8,231 nucleotides of DNA from an uncultured Lachnospiraceae bacterium (GCA_902766655.1 CACXEL010000361.1:1-8231); one strand, 5' to 3'. Positions 1 to 8,028 are shown, numbered from the stretch's first letter. Notes: generated by a model from the letters alone, not told the origin. Numbers and translations: made by a program.

Positions 1-854
1 GCGTAGTTCCAGGTCCTGTAGAGATCATAGTCGGTCCGGCTGATTCCCAGGTCCAGGTAGGCCTGTTCGTTCAGGTCATAGTCGGGGAACCCGTAATCCG
101 TCAGCTCCCGCCGGAGCGAATTGAAGGTCCGGTAGTCCTCCCATTCCCCGGACCGGAAGAAGATCTGATTGTTCAGGTAGGAGCCGAGGCAGGTCACACA
201 CAGGAAAATGCAGACCGCCCCCATCCGCGCCTTCTCCCGCCACTCTGCCCGCACCAGCTTCGGCAGGGCCACGCAGAGGGCGACCGGCAGCAGGGCCGCA
301 CAGGCCACGTAGCAGGCGTCCTTCCGGAGCATAAAGCCGAGCATGAAAAGCAGGCAGCCCGAAACAGTGGACCACAGCTTTTTCCCGCTTCCGAAGAGCG
401 ACCTGACGAGCAGCAGCACGGCGGCGATCACGGCCAGCCCCGCCGTCTTGGTAAACTGGATGCGCACGTAGGCCTCGAAGCCCAGAAAGAGAAGAAAGAT
501 CCCGATCTTGACTGCCCTCAGCGCCTTCAGTTCCGTCCAGAGGATATAGGTGAGCACCGTGAAAGAAGCCACCAGAAGGACGCATTGGAAGATTGCATAC
601 CACTGGACGCCGGGAGCAAGGCCAATGAGCAGCTTCAGCGCCCCGCCCAGCACCCGGTTGATGTAGACGGACTCCCGGTGCGCCGGTCCCTGGGCGCCGA
701 AGAGGATGGCGGATATGTAGTTGTCGTCATTTTTCTCGAACGCGCAGGTATTGCAGGCCATAAGGAGAGCAGCGGCAAGCAAGTTGGCGGCCAGACAGAT
801 CCAGAACGCTTTCCTGTTGTCTGTGGCAGGTGCATGGTCCAGATTCTTCTTCAA
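1..854 (-). CDS. Polytopic membrane protein with GT-C-like first loop (5' part; runs off the left edge)
   Basis: Function is not established. The visible 284 residues begin with a short charged N-terminus, then a membrane segment at about 16-34. A loop follows with acidic/aromatic residues NDDNYI (42-47), then further hydrophobic segments at about 70-106 (one or two), 115-130, 136-153, 162-176, 179-199 and 208-226. A hydrophilic stretch rich in Tyr and Asp closes the visible part. The pattern of a DD-x-Y motif after the first helix, then a Tyr-Ile-Asn-Arg stretch and a Gln-Trp-Tyr motif, resembles a common but uncharacterised clostridial membrane family. An acidic pair in the first outer loop is also typical of GT-C glycosyltransferases, but a transferase role is only inference. 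The start is TTG at 854-852, directly after an in-frame TAA. It has a GAGGG ribosome binding site, whereas the next ATG (residue 32) would delete the first helix. The gene begins 28 bases after the DUF1294-DUF1287 gene and is probably co-transcribed with it. The C-terminus is not in the window. Confidence 0.85.
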   Translation of the reverse strand, partial: MKKNLDHAPATDNRKAFWICLAANLLAAALLMACNTCAFEKNDDNYISAILFGAQGPAHRESVYINRVLGGALKLLIGLAPGVQWYAIFQCVLLVASFTVLTYILWTELKALRAVKIGIFLLFLGFEAYVRIQFTKTAGLAVIAAVLLLVRSLFGSGKKLWSTVSGCLLFMLGFMLRKDACYVACAALLPVALCVALPKLVRAEWREKARMGAVCIFLCVTCLGSYLNNQIFFRSGEWEDYRTFNSLRRELTDYGFPDYDLNEQAYLDLGISRTDYDLYRTWNY

Positions 855-863
855 TTATAGTTT

Positions 864-869
864 CCCTCT
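864..869 (-). promoter_or_regulatory. Ribosome binding site deciding the TTG start of the left-edge gene
   Basis: On the minus strand the bases read AGAGGG, followed by nine bases and then TTG. An in-frame TAA lies immediately before the TTG, so no longer start is possible in this frame. This site is the main reason for choosing TTG over the internal ATG at residue 32. Confidence 0.6.
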
Positions 870-882
870 TTAAGGCAGCTTT

Positions 883-1743
883 TCACTCCGAGATTCTGTA
901 GTGTCCCACCACGTCATTCCGCTTCTCCAGGATATCCTGCTCATAGGAGGCCTGGAACGGATCGTTGTGATGGATCACGTAGGGCACCCCGTTCGCGTTT
1001 CTCCTGTCCGACACGATACCGACATGATTTTGGAAAATGACCACGTCCCCGCCTTGCCACTCCCCGATCTCCGAGATATCCGTGGTGAGGCTGATGGCCG
1101 TATGACGGAAGAAGGCCTTCAGGTTGCGGACACGCCTGAAGTCGATGTTGGCATCCGGCTCATCGATTTCGTAGTCATCCGGATGCGCCGCGATGTCCTC
1201 CTGAACCAGCTCCATCAGGTCGTACCCGGCGGCCTTCATGCCCTGGGCGACGACGTCCGTACACACGCCGAAGCCGTCATCCGGGTAACCTGAAGTGTAG
1301 TATTTGCTCTTGTATACAGGCTTCGTGGCGATATAAGCCAATGCGCCTTCGAGGATATCCGTCTGGTCGTCCACGCCGTCGCCGTCAAAATCGACAGAGC
1401 TTCGGACAGGCGGGATCTCCTCCGCATACTTGTCCGGCAGTCTGTCCGCGGAGGTGCGGAAGAAGAGGGCGGCATGCCCGCTCAGCATGAGGACAATGAC
1501 GGCCCAGACCGCCAACGCAGCAGGGACCAGGAGCCTGAACTTCCACTTCCTTGTCTTGTGGCGGAAAAACAGCATTCCCGCCAGGGCCCCGGCCGCTCCG
1601 CCTGCCCAGGCCGCAAGGAGGAGCTTTGCCTCCGAAATCCGCCACCTGTGCGTGACGGCCCTCCCCTTGTCAATGCCGTACAGGGCGAAGGTCATAAGAT
1701 TGATCAGGACCAGATACCCGGTCAGGATGTCAGTCTTTCCCAT
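883..1743 (-). CDS. DUF1294-DUF1287 fusion: membrane-anchored papain-like (NlpC/P60-like) protein
   Basis: A 286-residue, two-part protein. Residues 1-90 look like DUF1294, a small membrane domain. It has a hydrophobic helix at about 8-24, the hallmark ALYGIDK (20-26), then WRISE (34-38), a Gly/Ala-rich helix (about 41-60), FRHKTRK (60-66) and a second strong helix (70-88). Residues about 117-286 match DUF1287, a family related to papain-like NlpC/P60 cysteine peptidases. The likely catalytic Cys161 sits in GVCTDVV, His240 in NHVGIVSD, and His258/His259 in VIHHND. A calcium-loop-like DFDGDGVDD (118-126) precedes the domain and may bind metal. The C-terminal part is probably exported, acting on peptidoglycan or another envelope substrate, but no substrate is known for this family and this is inference. 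The ATG start has a GAGGAG site five bases upstream. The gene lies 58 bases after the 220-residue membrane protein gene and 28 bases before the left-edge gene, so it probably belongs to the same operon. Confidence 0.9.
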   Translation of the reverse strand: MGKTDILTGYLVLINLMTFALYGIDKGRAVTHRWRISEAKLLLAAWAGGAAGALAGMLFFRHKTRKWKFRLLVPAALAVWAVIVLMLSGHAALFFRTSADRLPDKYAEEIPPVRSSVDFDGDGVDDQTDILEGALAYIATKPVYKSKYYTSGYPDDGFGVCTDVVAQGMKAAGYDLMELVQEDIAAHPDDYEIDEPDANIDFRRVRNLKAFFRHTAISLTTDISEIGEWQGGDVVIFQNHVGIVSDRRNANGVPYVIHHNDPFQASYEQDILEKRNDVVGHYRISE

Positions 1744-1747
1744 GTTT

Positions 1748-1753
1748 CTCCTC
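1748..1753 (-). promoter_or_regulatory. Ribosome binding site of the DUF1294-DUF1287 gene
   Basis: The minus strand reads GAGGAG, then four bases, then ATG at 1743. A weak five-base-pair hairpin (GCAGC, loop ATAG, GCTGC; 1755-1768) lies immediately upstream. It is too small to call a terminator and does not include the binding site. Confidence 0.7.
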
Positions 1754-1801
1754 AGCAGCCTATGCTGCCTCTCTCACCTTCCGAACATACAGGGAACGCC
1801 T

Positions 1802-2464
1802 TCACTCCCTCTTCATGTGAAGCATCAGGAAAAAGACCATGAAGAGCTCACCGACCATGCTGAGCATAAAGATCAGGTCTGTATTTCCGGACGCAGGACC
1901 GATGACGGAGAAGAAGAGCATGAGAAGGCCGGCTGCCAGCACGTACCCGCCCCTCTTCTTCACGAGCAGGATGATTCCGATGACAATCAGGAAGAATACG
2001 GTTCCCACCGTGGTCATCCGGTTGACCGCGGAGACCCACCCCGGCGCGCCGCCGGTGCTGATATACCTTGTGACGCCCGCAAATGTGAGCAGCTCAAGCT
2101 TCTCCATCACGCCTCCGATGACGCCCGGTATCATCAGCAGAACAGCTGTGATCCAGGCGATCTTTACCTTCAGGCCTTTCAGCTTAAGCCCGTAGACACC
2201 GATGGGCACGAGCAGGGGAATCAGGAGCCCGCTGAAGATATAGCGGAGCTTGCTGATCGGGACAGCGATCCCGGCGGGAATGACCGCGCCGAGGGCAATG
2301 ATGGCTGCGTCATACACCAGGCCGGTGCAGAGGCAGGCCAGGCACAGAACGTCCTCCCTTCTTTCGGCGGTGTACATTTTCCACAACATGACCGCCATGA
2401 TTGCCTCCAGCACCGCGATCACAGTTACGATCAAAAAACCATTGGATAACAGCAGTTCTCTCAT
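1802..2464 (-). CDS. Uncharacterised integral membrane protein, about seven segments
   Basis: A 220-residue, almost entirely hydrophobic protein. Likely membrane segments lie at about 10-30, 38-60, 75-95, 101-119, 150-168, 172-192 and 195-215. Polar residues within or next to helices are Tyr51-Asp52, Arg74 (in SKLRYIFSGLLIPLL) and Glu206. The loop STGGAPGW (136-143) between helices four and five is Gly-rich. I recall unnamed actinobacterial membrane proteins with the same order of elements: a YD pair, an R-x(5,6)-GLLxPLL helix, a GAPxW loop and a final Gly-Glu helix. It therefore seems to be a conserved family without an assigned function. No catalytic motif or signal peptide is evident. The ATG start has a good GGGAGG site (2469-2474). 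It follows the giant DUF4132 gene by 39 bases with no terminator between, which suggests co-transcription. Confidence 0.85.
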   Translation of the reverse strand: MRELLLSNGFLIVTVIAVLEAIMAVMLWKMYTAERREDVLCLACLCTGLVYDAAIIALGAVIPAGIAVPISKLRYIFSGLLIPLLVPIGVYGLKLKGLKVKIAWITAVLLMIPGVIGGVMEKLELLTFAGVTRYISTGGAPGWVSAVNRMTTVGTVFFLIVIGIILLVKKRGGYVLAAGLLMLFFSVIGPASGNTDLIFMLSMVGELFMVFFLMLHMKRE

Positions 2465-2503
2465 AAGTCCTCCCTGTCAGCGTTATAGCCATTTGCAAAA
2501 AAC

Positions 2504-5500
2504 TCACCCGGCCGTGATCTGGCTCAGGATGTAAGGATCCTTGATCTTCCGATCCTCCGCCAGCAGCAGGATCTTGGAGAGGATTTCCGCCGTCTTGGGA
2601 TCGTCATCGATGAAGGGCAGGAAGAGCTTGCCGCGCTGCTGGGAATGCACCGGCAGGATGTTGACCATGCCGCCGCGCTCCCTGTGGATCACGCCGCTGC
2701 CCAGCTGGACCGTGTAGTTGTCGTAATGCCCCTTGATGAAGGCGTGGGAGCCCTCGAAGGTGACGTTGGCAAGGCCGAAGAGCTCCATGTTGAAGGTGCA
2801 GATCACGCGGCGCATCTCGATGGTGGAATGGCTGGTCTCCGGGTCGACGCCGCCGACGTGGGCGATGCTGACCACCAGATCGACGTCTCGCATGACCTCC
2901 GAGTAGAGGATGTCGGGGATTTCCGAGATTTTCTTCTGCCTGCCCGTCTTCCTGTCGTAGAAGGAAACGAACTCAAGCGTCGGGCTCTCCGTGTCAGCCG
3001 GCGAAAACCAGTCGGCCAGGGCGTAGATGGTCGCTGCGATGCCCTGCCGGAAATAGATCTTCTGCAGGCCGTCCTCGTAGTCAGCTACCCAACCGCGGCC
3101 CTTCAGGGTTGCAAGGGTCTTCTGGGGCTGGATCTGATACCCGGCGAAGAGCCTGGAATCGGCAGAGTCCTTCTCCTCATCGAGTTTGGGGTAGAACTCA
3201 CGGAAGACCTGCTTGAAGGGCTGTCTGGTTCCGCTTTCCGTCTGCTTCCTGAAGAAGAGCCTCTGGAAGCGGGAAAGCTCGCCCAGTCTGTAAAGTGTGA
3301 TGGGGTGCGCCACGTAGAAGAGCGTCGCCGGATCGATGGCCGGATCCGCTGCCGTGAGTTCCTCCAGGGTGCCGACGAGGCGGGTAGTGTCCTGATTTCC
3401 GGCAGCTTCCGCTCCGGGCTCTGAGCCGCCCGCAGCAGTTTTGCCCGACTCGGCTCTCGCAGCTGCTGCCGCTTTGCCGGTCTCCACGCCCTCAGCCGCT
3501 GCCGCTTTGCCCGTTCCCGCGCTCGCCTCTTCGGCCTTTCTGCCGGTCTCCACGCCCTCAGCCGCTGCTGTGCTCACAAAGACCAGCCGCCCGAGGATGC
3601 CGGCCGTCACCGGGTTCCGGCACAGCTCAGTGAGCTCTCCCAGGCTGTAGGCCTCCTCTTCCTCCATGGCGCGCTCGAACATGGCCGTGCACCGGGAGTA
3701 CTGGTTCTTGAGCTTGGCCGCGAAGTCCTTGATTTCTCCGAAGGCCTCATCCTTCTTGAGGGCCGCCGGAACGGACTTCAGGGCCTTGCCGCCCGCGCCC
3801 TTGGAGACCTGAAGCTCAGCCTTCCCCTCCGGATCCACGAGGATCCTGGCCGTGTAGCCGCCGGTCTCCACGCCGTCAAAATACTTCCGGTTCTGGGTCA
3901 CGAGCTCCGTCTCCATGGCAAGCACCAGGCGGAGCTCGTCGGCGTAGCCCGCCGTCGTGGCCATGTTTTTGAGGGCGACCTGGACGCTCTCGCCTTCGCT
4001 CTGCCGCCTCTGGGCGCCGAACTGCTTGCTCTCCTTGAGGAAGTTCTGGAGGAACTCGTAGCGGTGGAGGGCATCCTGCCGGTCCTTCATGGGAATGAGG
4101 CCATAGCTCATGAGGAGGTCCTTATTTCTCTTGTCGCGGATGGCCTTCTCCAGCTCGTCCCGGTCGACCTTGCCGGTGGCGGCGTCCGCGTATTTCCTGG
4201 CCCGGGTGTGCTTGCTGCCGTCCGCGATGTATTTGGCGGACTTGTAGAGGAGGGCGAAATTCTTCTCCCCCAGCTTCTCGTAAACCTCGAAGAACCAGTT
4301 GGTGTCGAAGCAGCCGCTGTTGAGCTCCTCCGTCGTGAGGGGCGTGTACCTGGCGATCACGGCCTTCTTGCGGTCGTCGAACCGCTCGTTCATGTGGGCC
4401 ATGAAATAATAGCAGCCACTCCTCAGGCCCTCCATCTTGAGGACCTCCTCGGCGAAATCAAGCCACTGCGGGGCGTACATGGCCACCTCGATGAGGCGGT
4501 CCCTGGTGACCTTATTTTGTTTGACTGCATTTCCAAGGTCGGCTGCCGTCTCGCCGGGGAGCGGCCAGCAGACCTTGAGCAGGTGGCTCAGACACTCTTT
4601 CTTGCCGGTCCCGCCGCTGTAATAGTAGTAGCCGTTCCTGTCCAGGGTATCCTTGCCAAGGGCCAGGAGGATCTGCATGAGCCGGGAAATGCCCTCGATC
4701 CGGGAGATTCCGCCCACCGCCGGTGAGAAGACCGTCGGCGAGTCGCCGCGCTTGAGCTCCACGTCCAGAATCAGGTTGACCAGCTTTTCGTAGACTTCTG
4801 CACACAGCTTGTAGAAGGCGCACTCCTTGTCCACCGTGTGCTTGTCCAGGTCCACGGGCATGTATTTCTGAAGGCTCCTGAGCATGGAGACCGATATGAC
4901 AGGCCTGAAGAGCCCGGCCAGGTCCCTCACCGCAAAGCTCAGACCGACCATATCGAAGACGGCCTTGTAGAGGAAGTCCTTCGTGATCATGCCCAGCTCG
5001 TGGGCCTTCACATAGGAGAAGATCGAGAGATAGTTGTGCGAGGTCCTGCTATACCTGCTGTTCAGCTCGTGCTCATCGAACCGATACACCTTGTCGATCT
5101 GGTAGAGGAGCGGGAAGACCGACCGGAACTCCGCCTCATCTCTGAAGCTGCATGCGCGGGAGATGATGGTGCGGAACTTGCCGGAGCGGAGGAAGCAGGC
5201 CGTCTCCTTCTTCGGACCGGCCAAAGTCACATAGCGTGACGGCACCTTCTCCATCCATCGGATCTCCTCCGGGAGACGGAGGGCCATGAGGATGGCCGCC
5301 CGCGCGATTTCGACAGGCAGGACGAGGCCTTTTTTGCTGGCTATGATTTCCAGGATCGACTGATAGATGCTGTGACGGCCATAGCTGCTGTTATATTTGG
5401 GATCGACATAGCGGTAGCCGGACCAGGCGTCTCCGAAGATGGGCTTCTCCGCCTTCAGGTAGGCGTCCATGTCCTTTATGTCTTTCTCATCGAAGCCTGC

Positions 5501-7927
5501 CTGGATCGCGATATACAGGTTGAAGAGCACCTTCGGGTCCTTGATGATGGTATCGTACACATTCTCCCAGAGCTCCGGGAAGGGATAGCGGGTCCAAAGC
5601 TGGCCGCTGTCATCATAGTTCATGAGAAAGAGTCCGTTCTCCAGCAGCTGCTTTTCGCCGCTCACGCTGGTGTACTCCAGCTTCCCATGGGAGACAATGA
5701 CGGCCCGGATCCTGTCAAAGTAGGAAGTGAGTTCCTTCTCAGTCAGGGAGAAGTAGCGTCTGAGCAGCTTCTGCTCCTCACTCTCCCCGCCGATCTTCTT
5801 CAGCAGGTCCACCGCGCGGCCGAGGCCGCTCTTCTTCTCTTCACTCTGACCGGTGATGCCGGGCACGGGATCGTAGTCAGCCGCCGGGTCATACAGGCCG
5901 TATCCTTCCGTGTTCAGAATATCGGCTGTGCCCGTGTCCCCGGCGATCTCCGTGTAGAGGACCTTCTCCTTGTCCGTGAGATTGTCGCCATCCGGGAGCA
6001 CATGCTTGAGAAGGGCCGCGGCGGCCTTTTTGGACTCCCCGCCCTCCTCGCTCCTTCGCTTGAGAATATCGAGTCCCGCGAGGCGGATCTGCTCCTTGTC
6101 AGAGCCCAGGAGGCGCATGATGGTCTCCGCGACGCCCTTCTCGTCCTGGGTCTCCAGGAGGTCGAGGACGTTGCGGCGGGTGTCTTCATTTTTGAGGCGG
6201 AGATGCTTCTCCAGGCGCTGGACGTCCTCCTTCGAGAGGGGCAGCTTCTTCAGGAGCTGCCAGGCGCAGGTCCGGGTCATGCTCTCCTTGTCGGCCACGT
6301 AGTCAATCAGGGCGTCCTTCTGGACCTTGGTCTTCGGGTCGTGGAGAAGGACGCAGAGGTAGCTCCGGCGGGTATTGTAATAGGAATCCGTGATGTCCGT
6401 CAGGCGGAGGCATACTTCATCGATGAGCGCCTGGTCCTGGAGGGCGTAGGCGATCATGACCATCCGCTGCGTGAGGTCGCTCTTCTCGAGCGAGGCTCCA
6501 TACCAGGGGAAGATCATCGGCGCGTACTCGATCGTGCGCTTCTTCATACCATCGGCCAGGTCCTTCAGGATTCCGTAATGAAGCCTGGCCTGGTCCTCAC
6601 TGTCAAAAAACTCGCTGACATCGAGGGGAGCGAAGACCAGGTCCTGCCCGTAGTTGCCGTAGACCGGCTTGTCGTTGACGTCGCGGATGCAGTTCCGGAT
6701 GACGGTGTCCACCTCCGAATGGTAGGTGGGCATGAAGGCGGCCGCCATCTGCGGGTCGTCCGGGTAGGTCTCGAGCATTTTGTTGGCCGCCACCTGGCTG
6801 AAGTCGGAGTACTGCATATAGCGGTTGTAGTAGGAAATGGTCAGCCGCTGGTTCTTTGTCCCGGACTCCACGATCTCCAGCATGCGGCGGATGGCGTCGT
6901 CCGCCTCGTAGAAGCCCAGGGCCCAGAGGCCGATGACGATCTGCACACTGTCCTCGGTCCGGGTCATCTCGAGGGCCTGCTCCCGGTCGAGGACGGCCTC
7001 GCTGAGGTCCTTAAGGACCTTGGCGGAGATCCGGTCCATGGATTCGGGGCTGCAGATGCCGGTCCAGGTGGCGATGGCGCGCTTCACGGCGGAAAAACGC
7101 AGGAGGTCATTGTCCTGAATCGCCTTCAGAATAGTGAGGAAGGCTTCGGGGCGGCCGCAGTCTGCATTTTCACAGATTGCCTGGCGGACGCCCTCCTGGA
7201 GCCTGGCGGCCACCAGGAATCTGGCCAGGAGGTCGTGGAGGTCCGCGTTCCGGGACTTCACGATGCCCCGGATCAGCGGAACAGTGACGATCACCGTATT
7301 GTTGTCGCTCAGGAGGGCCTCCCGCACGGCGCTGATGACGCCCTCGTCCCCGCGGTCGATCCTGGCCGCCAGGATGTCATCGAACTGGACCATGTGCAGG
7401 TCCCTGGCGTAGTTGTCGTTGCGCTTAAAGTCCAGAAGCTCCGCGTCGATGGGCTCCCCGTCCGCCTCCTTTTCGGTCAGATAGGCAAGCGGCGTCAGGC
7501 CGAATATGCCGAGGACCTTGTAGGCCTGCATCAGGCCGAAGGCGTCCAGCATGTGGGCAGCCGGGTCGACAGTCCTCACCGTCGGCCGGAAGATGGATTT
7601 CGCATACTGAAAATGGACATACTGGTCCAGAATATAGTTGAAGTCCTCCCTGTATTCCGCCGGTACCAGGATGTCGATGAGCTCCGGGCAGCCTTCACAG
7701 ATGATGTCCTTCACGGTCAGCCTGCCCGCGGCGCCCTTCATCTTTTCCCTGGTCCATTTGCGGATGACCGGGTGGCCGCTGTGGGGATACATGCTGAATT
7801 CGGCCACCTCGTCGAAGAGCTCGCGCTTGTCCTTGGGAAGACGGTCGATCTTCTTCTGGTTGGCCTTGGTCCAGGCCTCGAGCCTGGCCTTCTCCCACTT
7901 TGTCCTGGAATTGTAATCGTATGCCAT
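2504..7927 (-). CDS. Giant DUF4132 / MolR (YehI-like) family protein
   Basis: A 1807-residue, probably cytoplasmic protein with no signal peptide or membrane helices. The first 500 or so residues are mostly helical and I recognise no motif there. Residues 530-644 show HEAT-like helix pairs, for example in KVQKDALIDYVADKESM and NVLDLLETQDEKGV. Family hallmarks lie in the C-terminal half: FLKESKQFGAQRRQSE at 1296-1311, followed by an ALKN / AGYADELRL / AME stretch; KGRGW ending at Trp1613; SEVMRDVDLVVS from 1676; LFLPFIDDDPKTAEILSK from about 1768; and a final KIKDPYILSQI. These match DUF4132 proteins, such as E. coli YehI (once called MolR for a suggested role in molybdate control). YehI carries an N-terminal WGR domain, which I do not see here. 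Biochemical function is unknown. Relatives are encoded beside MoxR-type AAA ATPase, VWA, SWIM and DUF5682 genes, suggesting a multi-subunit system. The ATG start at 7927 has a strong GAGGAGG site. An Ala/Glu/Gly/Lys-rich linker occupies about 1453-1512. The reading frame is intact. Confidence 0.92.
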   Translation of the reverse strand: MAYDYNSRTKWEKARLEAWTKANQKKIDRLPKDKRELFDEVAEFSMYPHSGHPVIRKWTREKMKGAAGRLTVKDIICEGCPELIDILVPAEYREDFNYILDQYVHFQYAKSIFRPTVRTVDPAAHMLDAFGLMQAYKVLGIFGLTPLAYLTEKEADGEPIDAELLDFKRNDNYARDLHMVQFDDILAARIDRGDEGVISAVREALLSDNNTVIVTVPLIRGIVKSRNADLHDLLARFLVAARLQEGVRQAICENADCGRPEAFLTILKAIQDNDLLRFSAVKRAIATWTGICSPESMDRISAKVLKDLSEAVLDREQALEMTRTEDSVQIVIGLWALGFYEADDAIRRMLEIVESGTKNQRLTISYYNRYMQYSDFSQVAANKMLETYPDDPQMAAAFMPTYHSEVDTVIRNCIRDVNDKPVYGNYGQDLVFAPLDVSEFFDSEDQARLHYGILKDLADGMKKRTIEYAPMIFPWYGASLEKSDLTQRMVMIAYALQDQALIDEVCLRLTDITDSYYNTRRSYLCVLLHDPKTKVQKDALIDYVADKESMTRTCAWQLLKKLPLSKEDVQRLEKHLRLKNEDTRRNVLDLLETQDEKGVAETIMRLLGSDKEQIRLAGLDILKRRSEEGGESKKAAAALLKHVLPDGDNLTDKEKVLYTEIAGDTGTADILNTEGYGLYDPAADYDPVPGITGQSEEKKSGLGRAVDLLKKIGGESEEQKLLRRYFSLTEKELTSYFDRIRAVIVSHGKLEYTSVSGEKQLLENGLFLMNYDDSGQLWTRYPFPELWENVYDTIIKDPKVLFNLYIAIQAGFDEKDIKDMDAYLKAEKPIFGDAWSGYRYVDPKYNSSYGRHSIYQSILEIIASKKGLVLPVEIARAAILMALRLPEEIRWMEKVPSRYVTLAGPKKETACFLRSGKFRTIISRACSFRDEAEFRSVFPLLYQIDKVYRFDEHELNSRYSRTSHNYLSIFSYVKAHELGMITKDFLYKAVFDMVGLSFAVRDLAGLFRPVISVSMLRSLQKYMPVDLDKHTVDKECAFYKLCAEVYEKLVNLILDVELKRGDSPTVFSPAVGGISRIEGISRLMQILLALGKDTLDRNGYYYYSGGTGKKECLSHLLKVCWPLPGETAADLGNAVKQNKVTRDRLIEVAMYAPQWLDFAEEVLKMEGLRSGCYYFMAHMNERFDDRKKAVIARYTPLTTEELNSGCFDTNWFFEVYEKLGEKNFALLYKSAKYIADGSKHTRARKYADAATGKVDRDELEKAIRDKRNKDLLMSYGLIPMKDRQDALHRYEFLQNFLKESKQFGAQRRQSEGESVQVALKNMATTAGYADELRLVLAMETELVTQNRKYFDGVETGGYTARILVDPEGKAELQVSKGAGGKALKSVPAALKKDEAFGEIKDFAAKLKNQYSRCTAMFERAMEEEEAYSLGELTELCRNPVTAGILGRLVFVSTAAAEGVETGRKAEEASAGTGKAAAAEGVETGKAAAAARAESGKTAAGGSEPGAEAAGNQDTTRLVGTLEELTAADPAIDPATLFYVAHPITLYRLGELSRFQRLFFRKQTESGTRQPFKQVFREFYPKLDEEKDSADSRLFAGYQIQPQKTLATLKGRGWVADYEDGLQKIYFRQGIAATIYALADWFSPADTESPTLEFVSFYDRKTGRQKKISEIPDILYSEVMRDVDLVVSIAHVGGVDPETSHSTIEMRRVICTFNMELFGLANVTFEGSHAFIKGHYDNYTVQLGSGVIHRERGGMVNILPVHSQQRGKLFLPFIDDDPKTAEILSKILLLAEDRKIKDPYILSQITAG
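3475..3568 (-). repeat. Two exact 28-base in-frame direct repeats encoding part of a low-complexity linker
   Basis: The same 28 bases occur at 3475-3502 and 3541-3568, offset by 66 bases, which is exactly 22 codons. They encode two copies of AAEGVETG in the giant DUF4132 protein, starting near residues 1455 and 1477. A degenerate third unit (ARAESGKTAAG, about 1490-1500) follows. The whole stretch 1453-1512 is Ala, Gly, Glu and Lys rich and probably unstructured. It lies between the segment ending GRLVFVS and the one starting TTRLVGTLEEL, where other DUF4132 proteins (as I recall them) have only a short connection. Confidence 0.85.
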
Positions 7928-7932
7928 TTCTG

Positions 7933-7939
7933 CCTCCTC
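7933..7939 (-). promoter_or_regulatory. Strong ribosome binding site of the giant gene
   Basis: The minus strand reads GAGGAGG, then five bases (CAGAA), then ATG at 7927. It fixes the start of the 1807-residue protein and suggests efficient translation. The bases CTCC in the inner stem of the third leader hairpin (7974-7977) could pair with GGAG here, a weak possible occlusion. Confidence 0.75.
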
Positions 7940-8028
7940 AGGTCAGTCCTGCCGCACGCTGCGCCCCTTCCGCGGAGCTTTATCGTGCCGGCAATTGTCC
8001 TCCGGTGTTCCTCACCGGATCAGATTCT

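Noticed and set aside
76..603. A 175-codon minus-strand frame inside the left-edge gene.
   Set aside because: It is a different frame of the same strand, with an Arg/Gly/Ala-rich unnatural product. The overlapping frame from the TTG at 854 gives a coherent membrane protein.
1430..2449. A 339-codon open frame on the plus strand spanning two genes.
   Set aside because: It crosses the gap between two well-supported minus-strand genes, is rich in His, Asp, Gln and Arg, and resembles no protein. It is a shadow.
2482..2487. A TATAAC -10-like hexamer (minus strand) before the 220-residue membrane protein gene.
   Set aside because: No -35 element lies at a suitable distance, and the predicted transcript would start almost at the ribosome binding site. 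It is probably chance.
7978..8006. A tiny frame in the leader: GGAGG followed by TTG CCG GCA CGA TAA.
   Set aside because: Four codons with a non-ATG start inside a hairpin arm are most likely fortuitous. There is no sign of a leader peptide with a regulatory codon run.
7951..8022. FMN riboswitch-like wording in the leader (GATCCGGTGAG, CCGGAG, later GGAAGG).
   Set aside because: The 5' half of the FMN aptamer (a GGGCAGGGTGAAATTCCC-like element and ACCGGCGGT) is absent. The middle hairpin is a perfect stem instead of the conserved FMN loop. The resemblance is partial. Cobalamin and T-box consensus elements were also looked for and not found.
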